From JAJRXG01 sp038523965 (GTDB lineage: Bacteria > Bacteroidota > Bacteroidia > Chitinophagales > Saprospiraceae): DNA of 11,850 bases. This document shows, piece by piece, positions 1-6,913 of this stretch; within the stretch, counting starts at the first letter, position 1; every line of letters begins with the position of its first letter. The notes beneath the pieces were generated by a model. The model searched no databases. It was not told where the DNA came from and was given only the letters and a program-made list of their open reading frames with translations. A program made the translations under genes and the position numbers. The stretch is from NCBI GenBank assembly GCA_038523965.1, contig JBCBIX010000089.1, positions 1-11,850 on the forward strand. Reading direction: 5' to 3'.

Positions 1-234
1 CCGTTAGCTTTTTTTCCGGTACTGGAAGGTTTACACTCCTTTGTAGAATTCAATGATAGGGAGGGACTACAGTCAATAATGCAGCATCTCACGGTTAAAC
101 AGCAGAACTTATTAATGAGATATATTCGGTTGGAGTATCAGTTGCTCGGTATTGGAACTTTAGTGGGTAGCATCTTGCTCATTCTTAAACTAATAAGATC
201 ACTATGGAGGCAGATGAAGTATCAAGAGGTTTAG
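1..234 (+). CDS. 3' end of an unrecognised gene, single C-terminal membrane segment
   Basis: Frame 1 is open from the left edge to a TAG at 232-234, giving the last 77 residues of a protein whose start lies outside the window. The other two plus frames close early in this stretch, which supports this one. The visible part begins PLAFFPVLEGLHSFVEF, continues with a mixed polar helix-like stretch (QSIMQHLTVKQQNLLMRYIRLEYQ), then a hydrophobic segment (LLGIGTLVGSILLILKLI) and a short basic tail (RSLWRQMKYQEV). That pattern suggests one membrane helix near the C-terminus with a positively charged, probably cytoplasmic, end. I do not recognise the family. Its last 31 nt overlap the start of the next gene in another frame, suggesting translational coupling. 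It could be a chance open frame, but 77 codons without a stop and the membrane-protein pattern make a real gene more likely. Confidence 0.55.
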   Translation, partial: PLAFFPVLEGLHSFVEFNDREGLQSIMQHLTVKQQNLLMRYIRLEYQLLGIGTLVGSILLILKLIRSLWRQMKYQEV

Positions 235-572
235 ACCCAGTCGAGGAGTTTAACGAGTACCGCCATCGGATGAATAAGGAAATTTCTTCATTCGGGCATA
301 AGAATCTAAATCGATTCTTCAATCTCGATACTAATACGTACAAAGAGGGAGCACTTGATGTAAAGACTAAAGAATTATTGGGCCTTGTGGCGAGTATGGT
401 GCTTAGGTGTGATGATTGTATAAAGTATCACATTGGCACTTGCCATGAAATTGGCGTAAGCAAAGACGAAATCTTTGATGTGTTTATGGTGGCCAATTTG
501 GTTGGCGGTTCAATTTGTATCCCACACACTCGTAGAGCACTGGAGTACTGGGAGGCATTGGAGGTTCGTTAG
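204..572 (+). CDS. carboxymuconolactone decarboxylase (CMD)/AhpD-fold family protein
   Basis: This 122-residue protein belongs to the AhpD/CMD-like family of small all-helical proteins. Residues 57-76 carry the AhpD active-site pattern E-x11-C-x2-C-x3-H: E57, C69, C72 and H76 (RCDDCIKYH). A further His at 108 (IPHTRRA) is typical of the group. In AhpD itself this motif forms a thiol-disulfide proton relay that reduces the peroxiredoxin AhpC. For this Bacteroidota subgroup the substrate is not established, so a redox or antioxidant role is inference. The conserved N-terminal stretch VEEFNEYR (13-20) lies before the next in-frame ATG (270), and no alternative start codon occurs between, so the start at 204 is preferred although it overlaps the upstream gene. 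No ahpC lies nearby. The 3' end interlocks with the convergent DUF819 gene. Confidence 0.88.
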   Translation: MEADEVSRGLDPVEEFNEYRHRMNKEISSFGHKNLNRFFNLDTNTYKEGALDVKTKELLGLVASMVLRCDDCIKYHIGTCHEIGVSKDEIFDVFMVANLVGGSICIPHTRRALEYWEALEVR

Positions 573-1822
573 TTTGAGGCCAATTCCATAAGTGTAGCAC
601 ACAAAATAGCTCCGTAGGTTCCAGCGGCATATCCAAGTACAGCTAAGAGGGCGCCCACCGGGGCCAAGGTTGGAGAGAAAGCATTTGCCACCACTGGGGC
701 TGATGCAGCGCCACCTACGTTAGCCGTGCTTCCGACAGCAATGAAAAAGTAGGGTGCTTTGATCCATTTTGCAATTACTATCAGTGAAGTAATGTGAATG
801 GTCATCCACAAAGCGCCAATTGCAAATAGTCCTGGATTTTTGACGATATCCAAAACGTTCATTTTCATCCCAATTGTAGCAACTAAAAAATAGATGAAGA
901 ATGAGCCAAAGGAGGAAGCTCCTACACCCTCAAGTCTTCTTGCTTTGCTAAAACTCAACCCAATCCCAATAGAAGTAGATATAACAACAATCCAAAAGAA
1001 TGGGGACAGTAGTGAGTTTAGACGTAATTCTTTAATGGTACTGGCCGAAGACTCCAGCAGTGGAACTAATAGGTCGGCACCTAAGTGTGCTAATCCAGTA
1101 GCCCCAAAAGCAACCCCCATGATAGCGTAGACATCTGTAGTTGTCATGGTTCTGGTCACCTTTTCCTTGTAATCAGCTACCCTCTTCTCCAATTGATTAA
1201 TGGCACTTCTATCACTGGCTAACCAGGCATCAATTCGTTCTTTGTGATTGACTCCATAGAGAAGGATTCCGAGCCATGTATTTCCGATTAATATATCGAC
1301 GATCACCATGGTAGCAAATAAGGAGTCGCTCACCTCATAAATTTCTTTCATTGCAGTCTGATTGGCTCCGCCACCGATCCAGCTCCCTGCAATTGTCGAT
1401 AGCCCTCTCCACAGGTTTTCAGGATCACCAGGGACTAAGCCAGGAAAAAAACTAAGAATTATCAATACTGAAATCGGGCCTCCTAAGACAATGCCCAAGG
1501 TCGCTGTGAAAAACATAATTATCGCCTTCTTACCTAATCCCAGTATGGCCGGAATATCAACATTCAGACAAAGCAGGACTAAGCTTGCAGGAAGGAGATA
1601 TCTCGAAGCGACATAGTACAGTTGGGATTCTTCTGAGCTAATTAACCCAATAGGCCAATGCAACAACGCCGGCATGAAATAACATAGGACGAGTGCGGGT
1701 ACAAAGCGGTAAAACCTTAGGAAAAAACGGTTTCTGGATCTGGATGTATGCATGATCGTACCCAGGACGATGAGTAGGATCCCTAATGTTATTGCGTCAT
1801 TGGTAAATGGGAGTTTTATCAT
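569..1822 (-). CDS. DUF819 family multi-pass membrane protein
   Basis: This 417-residue, very hydrophobic protein resembles the DUF819 (YjcL-like) family, probably an inner-membrane transporter of unknown substrate. The sequence shows two related halves. In the first (about 75-190) a hydrophobic stretch leads to GSWIGGGANQTA at 146-157, then IVDILIGNTWLGILLYG. In the second (about 308-417) a similar stretch leads to GSTANVGGAASAP at 364-376, then APVGALLAVLGYAAGTYGA. A hydrophilic linker (about 191-230, rich in Lys, Arg, Asp and Glu) joins them. Paired Gly-rich, Asn-containing loops in duplicated halves are reminiscent of secondary transporters with inverted repeats, such as the glutamate symporter GltS group; that comparison is inference. 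It is the only minus-strand gene in the window, convergent with the CMD-family gene and divergent from pheT across 99 nt. The start ATG at 1822 gives a plausible N-terminus (MIKLPFTNDAITLGILLIVL). Confidence 0.85.
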   Translation of the reverse strand: MIKLPFTNDAITLGILLIVLGTIMHTSRSRNRFFLRFYRFVPALVLCYFMPALLHWPIGLISSEESQLYYVASRYLLPASLVLLCLNVDIPAILGLGKKAIIMFFTATLGIVLGGPISVLIILSFFPGLVPGDPENLWRGLSTIAGSWIGGGANQTAMKEIYEVSDSLFATMVIVDILIGNTWLGILLYGVNHKERIDAWLASDRSAINQLEKRVADYKEKVTRTMTTTDVYAIMGVAFGATGLAHLGADLLVPLLESSASTIKELRLNSLLSPFFWIVVISTSIGIGLSFSKARRLEGVGASSFGSFFIYFLVATIGMKMNVLDIVKNPGLFAIGALWMTIHITSLIVIAKWIKAPYFFIAVGSTANVGGAASAPVVANAFSPTLAPVGALLAVLGYAAGTYGAILCATLMELASN

Positions 1823-1834
1823 AAAATCTGCTTA

Positions 1835-1857
1835 ATCGATTCGACTCGAGCATCGAT
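1835..1857. repeat. short inverted repeat in the divergent DUF819/pheT intergenic region
   Basis: ATCGAT at 1835-1840 and again at 1852-1857 flank 11 nt that include the palindrome CTCGAG (1845-1850). Because ATCGAT is its own reverse complement, the two copies form both a direct and an inverted repeat. The element sits 13-35 nt upstream of the DUF819 start and just ahead of the probable pheT promoter, where an operator would be expected. Short AT/CG palindromes also occur by chance, so this is only a candidate site. Confidence 0.2.
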
Positions 1858-1889
1858 GATGTATCGCGGGTCTCAGGAGTCAATATCTC

Positions 1890-1897
1890 TATATTTG
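1890..1897 (+). promoter_or_regulatory. candidate pheT promoter, Bacteroidota -7 box
   Basis: TATATTTG matches the Bacteroidota -7 consensus TAnnTTTG exactly. Transcription would begin a few bases downstream, leaving a leader of roughly 20 nt before the pheT ATG at 1922. No clear TTTG-type -33 element is seen at the usual distance upstream, so the call rests on one box and its position. The box lies inside the upstream-extended reading frame and therefore argues against a pheT start at 1856. Confidence 0.5.
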
Positions 1898-1921
1898 GCG
1901 GCTCAACCGTTGCCCGCGTCT

Positions 1922-4348
1922 ATGAAGCTCTCGTACAACTGGCTTAAACAGTATATCTCTTTCACCGAGGACCCCATATCTCTTGGAAGTATCCTAACGG
2001 CTATAGGGCTTGAAGTTGAAGGAATTGAAACTATTGAAAGCCTACCTGGAGGACTTAAAGGATTGGTGGTTGGCGAGATCATCACCTGTCAGAAGCATCC
2101 CAATGCCGATCGATTGTCTTTAACCACAGTCAATATTGGTAAGGAGAATAATCTCCAGATTATTTGTGGAGCGCCAAATGTCGCTGCTGGTCAGAAGGTG
2201 ATTGTCGCTACTGTAGGATGTGAACTCTACCCATCAAACAATGAACCTTTTAAGATTAAAAAGGGAAAGATACGTGGCGAGGTCTCGGAAGGAATGATCT
2301 GCGCTGAAGATGAGATTGGTGTTGGAGAGTCACATGATGGAATCATTGTGTTACCAGAATCAACTGAGGTGGGTATTCCTGCTGCTCAGTACTATGACCT
2401 TCGAGAAGACTATATTTTTGACATTGGACTTACTCCAAATCGATCGGATGCAACTTCTCATATGGGAGTTGCGAGAGATTTGAATGCATACTTTTTGTAC
2501 CACAGGGAGGAATCGAGCGAGTTGATTGAACCGGATACGATCGAGTTAAACCAAGTCGACCCGATCCGGATCGAGGTCAATGTTGTTGATCCAATCGGAT
2601 GTCCCAGGTTTTCTGGTGTCAGTTTTTCTGATGTAAAACTTAAGCCATCACCTGATTGGATGCAAATTGCCTTACGATCAGTTGGTGTCCGACCGATTAA
2701 TAATGTTGTTGACATCACCAACTATGTCCTTCATGAAATGGGTCAACCACTTCATGCTTACGATGAGAGTTTAATCCCAGGCTCCACCATCAATGTGAAA
2801 TGCGCTGATGCAAAATCTCCTTTCATAGGTTTAGACGACAAGGAGCGTATACTAACCGATCAAGACCTGGCCATTTGTGACGGGAATGAGAGACCTATTG
2901 GTTTGGCAGGAGTTTTTGGGGGAAATTCTTCCGGAGTTCAGGATACTACCACCAAACTTTATCTCGAGGCTGCCCACTTTAATGCCATCCAGGTTCGAAA
3001 GACAAGTACCTATCATCAACTCCGCACCGACGCGGCTAAGGTTTTTGAGAAAGGATCAGATCCAAATCTAACCGCCAAGGCCTTAGAACGTGCAGCATAT
3101 CTTTTAGTGACTTATGCGGATGCCAAGATCAACTCGGGTCTGACGGATGTCTATCCTACAATTATTTTACCGAAAGAAGTTGTGGTTGATCTCAATCGAA
3201 TTAACAACGCGATCGGCATATCCTTGACGACTTCTGAAGTTGATAGGGTTTTTAAAGCATTGTCCTTTGATGTTAGTCAAGTCGACGGATCTACCTATCA
3301 CATCCAGATCCCAACGAATAAGGTCGATGTTACCAGAGAAGCTGACGTTATCGAAGAGGTATTGCGAATCTATGGATACAATAATGTTCAGATTGATCAT
3401 CGTATCAGAAGTGCGATGTTGCCCTCTCAGGGATTGAGTAGGCATCAGCTTAGAAATGCGCTGGCCGAATCGCTCAGAAATTCTGGGTTCAATGAGATGA
3501 TGGCGATGTCCCTGACCAAATCTTCGGTCTATCAGGAAACACCATATGAAAAGCATCTTGTATTTGTCAATAACACGAGTAATGTTCATCTCGATGTTAT
3601 GCGGCCGGAGATGATGCTCTCATCTCTTCAGTCAGTTCAGCACAATGCCAATCGCCAACAAGTAGACCTCAAGTTGTTTGAATTAGGACGCAGCTACGCG
3701 CATGTGCATGGCGTATTTGAAGAAAATGAGTATTTAACCATCGTTATGTGCGGACGGGCTGCAGCTGAGTCATGGAGAACATCTTCTGACTTTTCAGCCT
3801 ACCCTGATATCCATCGCATGGTTTTGAAGCTATTTCGTCGAATAGGAGTTGACAAGTACCAACAGCGCGATATAGAGGATTACAGATTTGCATATGGCCT
3901 GCAGTTCCATCGAGGCGATATGATCATGGCCAACCTTGGTGAGTGCTCATCGGCAATGAGAGAAAAGAATGGTGTTGATGTGCCCGTTTTTTACGCCGAA
4001 ATAAATCTCGATTCATTGGCAAAAATGGTCGGGAAAAGTAGTCTGAAAACTGCGGCGATATCGAAATATCCTTCGGTACGAAGGGACATAGCTGTCGTTA
4101 TTCCTAAAAGCACCAGTTATAACGATATCAGACGCACCGCAGTGAAAGCTGGGGGTAAGCTCCTTGCAGAAGTTAACCTTTTTGATGTCTTCGAAGACGA
4201 TAGTGTACTGGGCTTGGATTTCAAGAGTTATGGTCTGAGCATGACATTCATCGACATGGACTCAAGTCTAAAGGATAAGCAGATTGATAAAATTGTGAAC
4301 AAGGTTGTGGCGGATCTCTCGCAAAAGTTGGGGGCAAAACTCCGCTAA
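1922..4348 (+). CDS. pheT: phenylalanine--tRNA ligase beta subunit
   Basis: This is the beta chain of the alpha2-beta2 cytoplasmic phenylalanyl-tRNA synthetase; it carries tRNA-binding and editing domains and partners PheS. From the chosen start it has 808 residues, normal for the family. The N-terminus MKLSYNWLKQYI is the family's usual one. The OB-fold tRNA-binding domain spans about 40-150 (HPNADRL from H59, CGAPNV, IRGEVSEGMICAEDEIG). The B3/B4 editing region spans about 210-385 (RPINNVVDITNYVLHEMGQP, PIGLAGVFGG). The B5 domain follows at about 405-475, and the C-terminal FDX-ACB anticodon-binding domain runs from about 713 (KYPSVRRDIAVVIP) to the end. The frame stays open upstream to an ATG at 1856, but those 22 extra residues are unlike the family and overlap the probable promoter. 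pheS is not adjacent. The gene appears to lead an operon with the small coiled-coil gene, zapA and perhaps rny. Confidence 0.97.
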   Translation: MKLSYNWLKQYISFTEDPISLGSILTAIGLEVEGIETIESLPGGLKGLVVGEIITCQKHPNADRLSLTTVNIGKENNLQIICGAPNVAAGQKVIVATVGCELYPSNNEPFKIKKGKIRGEVSEGMICAEDEIGVGESHDGIIVLPESTEVGIPAAQYYDLREDYIFDIGLTPNRSDATSHMGVARDLNAYFLYHREESSELIEPDTIELNQVDPIRIEVNVVDPIGCPRFSGVSFSDVKLKPSPDWMQIALRSVGVRPINNVVDITNYVLHEMGQPLHAYDESLIPGSTINVKCADAKSPFIGLDDKERILTDQDLAICDGNERPIGLAGVFGGNSSGVQDTTTKLYLEAAHFNAIQVRKTSTYHQLRTDAAKVFEKGSDPNLTAKALERAAYLLVTYADAKINSGLTDVYPTIILPKEVVVDLNRINNAIGISLTTSEVDRVFKALSFDVSQVDGSTYHIQIPTNKVDVTREADVIEEVLRIYGYNNVQIDHRIRSAMLPSQGLSRHQLRNALAESLRNSGFNEMMAMSLTKSSVYQETPYEKHLVFVNNTSNVHLDVMRPEMMLSSLQSVQHNANRQQVDLKLFELGRSYAHVHGVFEENEYLTIVMCGRAAAESWRTSSDFSAYPDIHRMVLKLFRRIGVDKYQQRDIEDYRFAYGLQFHRGDMIMANLGECSSAMREKNGVDVPVFYAEINLDSLAKMVGKSSLKTAAISKYPSVRRDIAVVIPKSTSYNDIRRTAVKAGGKLLAEVNLFDVFEDDSVLGLDFKSYGLSMTFIDMDSSLKDKQIDKIVNKVVADLSQKLGAKLR

Positions 4349-4362
4349 ATCAGCCTATCAAG

Positions 4363-4668
4363 ATGAATGAACTGACTGACAAGATTGAAGAACTGGAGAT
4401 CATAGTGCTTCGTGCTGTTGACACCATACGACGGGCTAAAAGTGAAAAAGGTATATTACTTGAAGAAAATCAACGTTTAAAGCAAGAATTAAATCAACTA
4501 CGAGAGAAGAGTAGTGGTGATTCGTTTACGTCGATAGTAGATGGATCACATGGTGCAGAGGTCGTGGGGGTAGAGCGAGATAAAAAGATAAGACTGATTA
4601 AGCAAGAATTGGACACCTGTATCTCCGAGCTGGAGGATTGTATTACCAACCTCCCAATAGAAGGATAG
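4363..4668 (+). CDS. small coiled-coil protein encoded next to zapA
   Basis: This 101-residue soluble protein has no assigned function that I know of. Residues 1-50 are rich in Leu, Ile, Glu and Lys with heptad-like spacing (IEELEIIVLRAVDTIRRAK, LLEENQRLKQELNQLRE) and probably form a parallel coiled coil. A polar, flexible stretch follows (about 51-72), then a C-terminal amphipathic helix (IRLIKQELDTCISELEDCITNL). There is no signal peptide or membrane segment. It starts 14 nt after pheT and ends 4 nt before zapA, so co-transcription and coupling with zapA are likely. Similar small proteins between pheT and zapA are, to my knowledge, common in Bacteroidota. The coiled-coil form and the neighbour suggest a division-ring partner with a ZapB-like role, but no sequence signature proves this. 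Confidence 0.85.
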   Translation: MNELTDKIEELEIIVLRAVDTIRRAKSEKGILLEENQRLKQELNQLREKSSGDSFTSIVDGSHGAEVVGVERDKKIRLIKQELDTCISELEDCITNLPIEG

Positions 4669-4672
4669 GCCT

Positions 4673-4948
4673 ATGCAAACGGTTATACTTAATGTCCTTG
4701 GTCGAGATTATCCAGTCAAGTGTTCGGATGATGAGCATAAGCAACTCATGGCTGTAGAGTCGAGATTAGATCGGCAACTCAGCCAGTATCGCCTGAAGTA
4801 CGAGCAACTTGATCATCAAGACTGCCTATCGATGGCCCTGATCGAAATTCTAATGGATCGAGCAGGTTCCACAGAGGGTAAATTGGTGGAAGAACATCGA
4901 GACAAATTAGATCAGTTAGCCTCCCTGTTGTCTGCTGAACTTGTATAG
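4673..4948 (+). CDS. zapA: cell division protein ZapA
   Basis: ZapA binds FtsZ in the cytoplasm and bundles its protofilaments at the division site. This 91-residue copy shows the family N-terminus (VILNVLGRDYPVKCSDDEHKQL, residues 4-25), which forms the globular FtsZ-binding head. A long helix follows (VESRLDRQLSQYRLKYEQLDHQD), then the helix used for dimer or tetramer formation (SMALIEILMDRAG and on). Length and layout fit the short ZapA type. The start follows the upstream stop by 4 nt. It is one of the few genes here with a purine-rich ribosome-binding-like sequence, GAAGGA, ending 7 nt before the ATG. The neighbouring coiled-coil protein may act with it. Confidence 0.9.
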   Translation: MQTVILNVLGRDYPVKCSDDEHKQLMAVESRLDRQLSQYRLKYEQLDHQDCLSMALIEILMDRAGSTEGKLVEEHRDKLDQLASLLSAELV

Positions 4949-4986
4949 CACCCTTCTCTCATGTTGGTCATTTGTCCGAATCAGTA

Positions 4987-5006
4987 ATGGTTCAGAACAT
5001 AACCAT
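4987..5006 (+). promoter_or_regulatory. inverted repeat in the zapA-rny gap, 17 nt before rny
   Basis: ATGGTT (4987-4992) and AACCAT (5001-5006) form a perfect 6-bp inverted repeat around an 8-nt loop in the 75-nt gap between zapA and rny. No T-run follows, so it does not look like a terminator. It could be a leader hairpin affecting rny translation or mRNA stability, a protein-binding site, or chance. No good TAnnTTTG box is visible in this gap. Confidence 0.25.
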
Positions 5007-5023
5007 CATAAACTAAAGACAAT

Positions 5024-6682
5024 ATGGATCCGATATCTATCATCATTGGCTTAGTCGTCGGTATAGGCGGAGGAGCAGGTGTAGCTGGCTTCCTTTCTAA
5101 GAAGGGTGAAAAGGCTAAAATCGAGGAGACCAATGCCAAGGCAGATCTAACCATTAAGGAAGCTAAGCTTACCGCAAAACGTATTGAAGAAGAAGCGGCT
5201 CTCAAGGCTGAATCGATCCTCTCAAAGGCAGAGGGTAAGAATGAGAGTATCAAGCAGCGCAAGATTCGCGAAGCCAAAGAAAAGTTCGCCAAGCTGAAAA
5301 GCAACTTCGAGACTGAGAAATCAGAAAAAATGGTTTCTCTCAAGGAACGCGAAATGGAGATCAAGTCACTCGATAAGGAGCTTCAACAAAAGAGAAGTCT
5401 GTTCAAAAAAGAAATCGAGAACATAGAGTCCCGCGAGTCAGAAGTCAAGGCCATCAAAGAAAACCTTGAGAAGCAACTCAAAATCGTCACGAAGCGAAAA
5501 GATGAACTGGATACTGCCAATGAACGCATCATCAAGCAACTCGAGAATATTGCAAAGATGGATGAGGCATCAGCCAAAGAACAGCTACTCGAAGCAGTAA
5601 AGGCGAAAAGCGAAACTGCTGCTATGGCCATCCAGAAAGATATCATTACAGCCGCTAAGGAAACTGCAAATAAGGAGGCAAAGAAAATCGTCATTCAAAC
5701 CATACAGCGGACTTGCGCGGAATACACGATTGAAAACACTGTCTCAGTCTTTAATCTTGATTCAGATGACATCAAAGGTCAGATTATCGGTAGAGAGGGT
5801 AGGAACATTAGGGCAATAGAGTCAGCCACAGGTGCAGAGCTTGTAGTGGATGACACTCCCGAGGCCATCATTATCTCAAGCTTCGACCCAATACGTCGAG
5901 AAATCTGTCGACTCTCGCTGAAGAGACTCGTGGCAGATGGCCGAATACATCCGGCCAAAATCGAAGAGGTCGTAGCAAAAACACGAAAACAGCTTAACGA
6001 GCAAATTAAGGAGATAGGTGAGCGAACTGTCATTGACCTGGATCTACATGGATTGCATCCATATCTGATCAAGATGGTTGGTCGCATGAGATTTCGATCT
6101 TCTTATGGACAGAATCTACTCAAGCACTCGATCGAGACGGCATATCTCTGCGCCAATATGGCTGCCGAGATGGGCATGTCTAATAAGCAAATCAAGATGG
6201 CGAAGCGAGGAGGCCTTCTCCATGACATTGGTAAAGTCTCAGAGGAAGAGTCGGAGTTACCTCACGCATTGCTTGGGATGCAGATCTGCGAGAAGTACAA
6301 TGAACATCCAGTAATACTCAATGCGGTTGGTGCTCACCACGATGAGATCGAGATGAATAACATCATCTCTCCTATTGTCCAAGCCTGTGATGCGATATCT
6401 GGAGCACGTCCTGGTGCTCGAAGAGAAATCTTGGAGAGTTACCTCAAACGGATAGGTGAGCTCGAGGAGTTAGCAATGAATCATGACGGTGTACAAAAAG
6501 CCTACGCTATACAAGCCGGTAGAGAACTACGCGTGGTTGTCGAGAGTGAGAAGGTCACGGATAAGCAAGCAGAGGATATTTCATTTAAAATCTCTCAACA
6601 GATACAAGACGAGATGCAATATCCTGGACAGGTGAAGGTCACGGTGATCCGTGAGATGCGCGCCACCAGTTACGCGAGGTAG
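5024..6682 (+). CDS. rny: ribonuclease Y
   Basis: RNase Y is a membrane-anchored endoribonuclease that starts mRNA decay. The N-terminus (residues 3-24, ISIIIGLVVGIGGGAGVAGFL) is a Gly-rich membrane anchor. A long Lys/Glu/Ala-rich coiled coil follows (about 30-215). The KH RNA-binding domain lies at about 242-305 and contains GQIIGREGRN from G252. The HD metal-phosphohydrolase domain lies at about 365-460, with H368 and the HD pair H400-D401 (LLHDIGK), followed by AHHDE. The C-terminus continues to the usual end near VTVIREMRATSYAR. At 552 residues it is about 30 longer than the roughly 520 of well-known Firmicute copies; the extra length seems to be in the coiled coil. All catalytic motifs are intact. 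It follows zapA by 75 nt on the same strand, so it may share the pheT-zapA transcript. Confidence 0.96.
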   Translation: MDPISIIIGLVVGIGGGAGVAGFLSKKGEKAKIEETNAKADLTIKEAKLTAKRIEEEAALKAESILSKAEGKNESIKQRKIREAKEKFAKLKSNFETEKSEKMVSLKEREMEIKSLDKELQQKRSLFKKEIENIESRESEVKAIKENLEKQLKIVTKRKDELDTANERIIKQLENIAKMDEASAKEQLLEAVKAKSETAAMAIQKDIITAAKETANKEAKKIVIQTIQRTCAEYTIENTVSVFNLDSDDIKGQIIGREGRNIRAIESATGAELVVDDTPEAIIISSFDPIRREICRLSLKRLVADGRIHPAKIEEVVAKTRKQLNEQIKEIGERTVIDLDLHGLHPYLIKMVGRMRFRSSYGQNLLKHSIETAYLCANMAAEMGMSNKQIKMAKRGGLLHDIGKVSEEESELPHALLGMQICEKYNEHPVILNAVGAHHDEIEMNNIISPIVQACDAISGARPGARREILESYLKRIGELEELAMNHDGVQKAYAIQAGRELRVVVESEKVTDKQAEDISFKISQQIQDEMQYPGQVKVTVIREMRATSYAR

Positions 6683-6715
6683 AGGGCACATTCGCGTACT
6701 AAATGTCGCACCTCG
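6675..6715 (+). other. imperfect stem-loop across the rny stop codon
   Basis: CGAGGT (6675-6680) pairs with ACCTCG (6710-6715), and ACATT (6688-6692) pairs with AATGT (6702-6706), with two G-C pairs and bulges between. The structure overlaps the rny stop codon (6680-6682). It is not followed directly by a T-run; the nearest, seven Ts, is at 6745-6751. It could protect the 3' end of the rny message or be part of a non-canonical terminator. The remaining DNA up to atpB (to 6913) contains a few T-runs and weak dyads but no gene that I can support. Confidence 0.25.
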
Positions 6716-6880
6716 AATAGGTCCAAAACATACAGCACGAATTCTTTTTTTGGCGATATATAATATGCTTGTAGTGAGTCTGAACGCACTATTTGTTCGG
6801 CACAGAGGCGTGATTTAGCTCCTTGGAGAACAGGGATCTTTTTTGGGTGCTTGATGCTGATCGAAGCCTCTATTTATGGC

Positions 6881-6888
6881 TACCTTTG
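6881..6888 (+). promoter_or_regulatory. candidate atp operon promoter, Bacteroidota -7 box
   Basis: TACCTTTG, followed by C, is an exact and typical TAnnTTTG box. It lies 25 nt upstream of the ATG at 6914, so the leader would be about 20-30 nt. No strong TTTG-type -33 element is seen at the normal spacing; the nearest TTG, at 6851-6853, is too far away. The box falls inside the frame extension that starts with TTG at 6851, which argues that atpB starts later. Confidence 0.6.
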
Positions 6889-6913
6889 CGCGGATTTTAA
6901 AAATCCTGTTTTG

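Noticed and set aside
894..1130. Open frame opposite the DUF819 gene, and a similar one at 1362-1616
   Set aside because: Shadow frames of a long, clear membrane protein; their translations have no recognisable features.
5024..6682. rny coiled-coil region read as a fused extra domain because the protein is about 30 aa longer than usual
   Set aside because: The extra length is the same Lys/Glu/Ala-rich coiled coil; no separate domain is visible.
6745..6844. T-runs at 6745-6751 and 6839-6844 as possible terminators after rny
   Set aside because: No adequate GC-rich stem lies directly before either run; the 6675-6715 stem is about 30 nt too far from the first.
6804..6871. Possible tRNA-like element: AGAGGC and GCCTCT ends with a TTTAGCTCC...GGAGAAC stretch resembling a D-arm
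   Set aside because: No matching anticodon stem, no T-arm stem before the 3' end, only 6 paired end bases and 68 nt in length; the likeness is probably chance.
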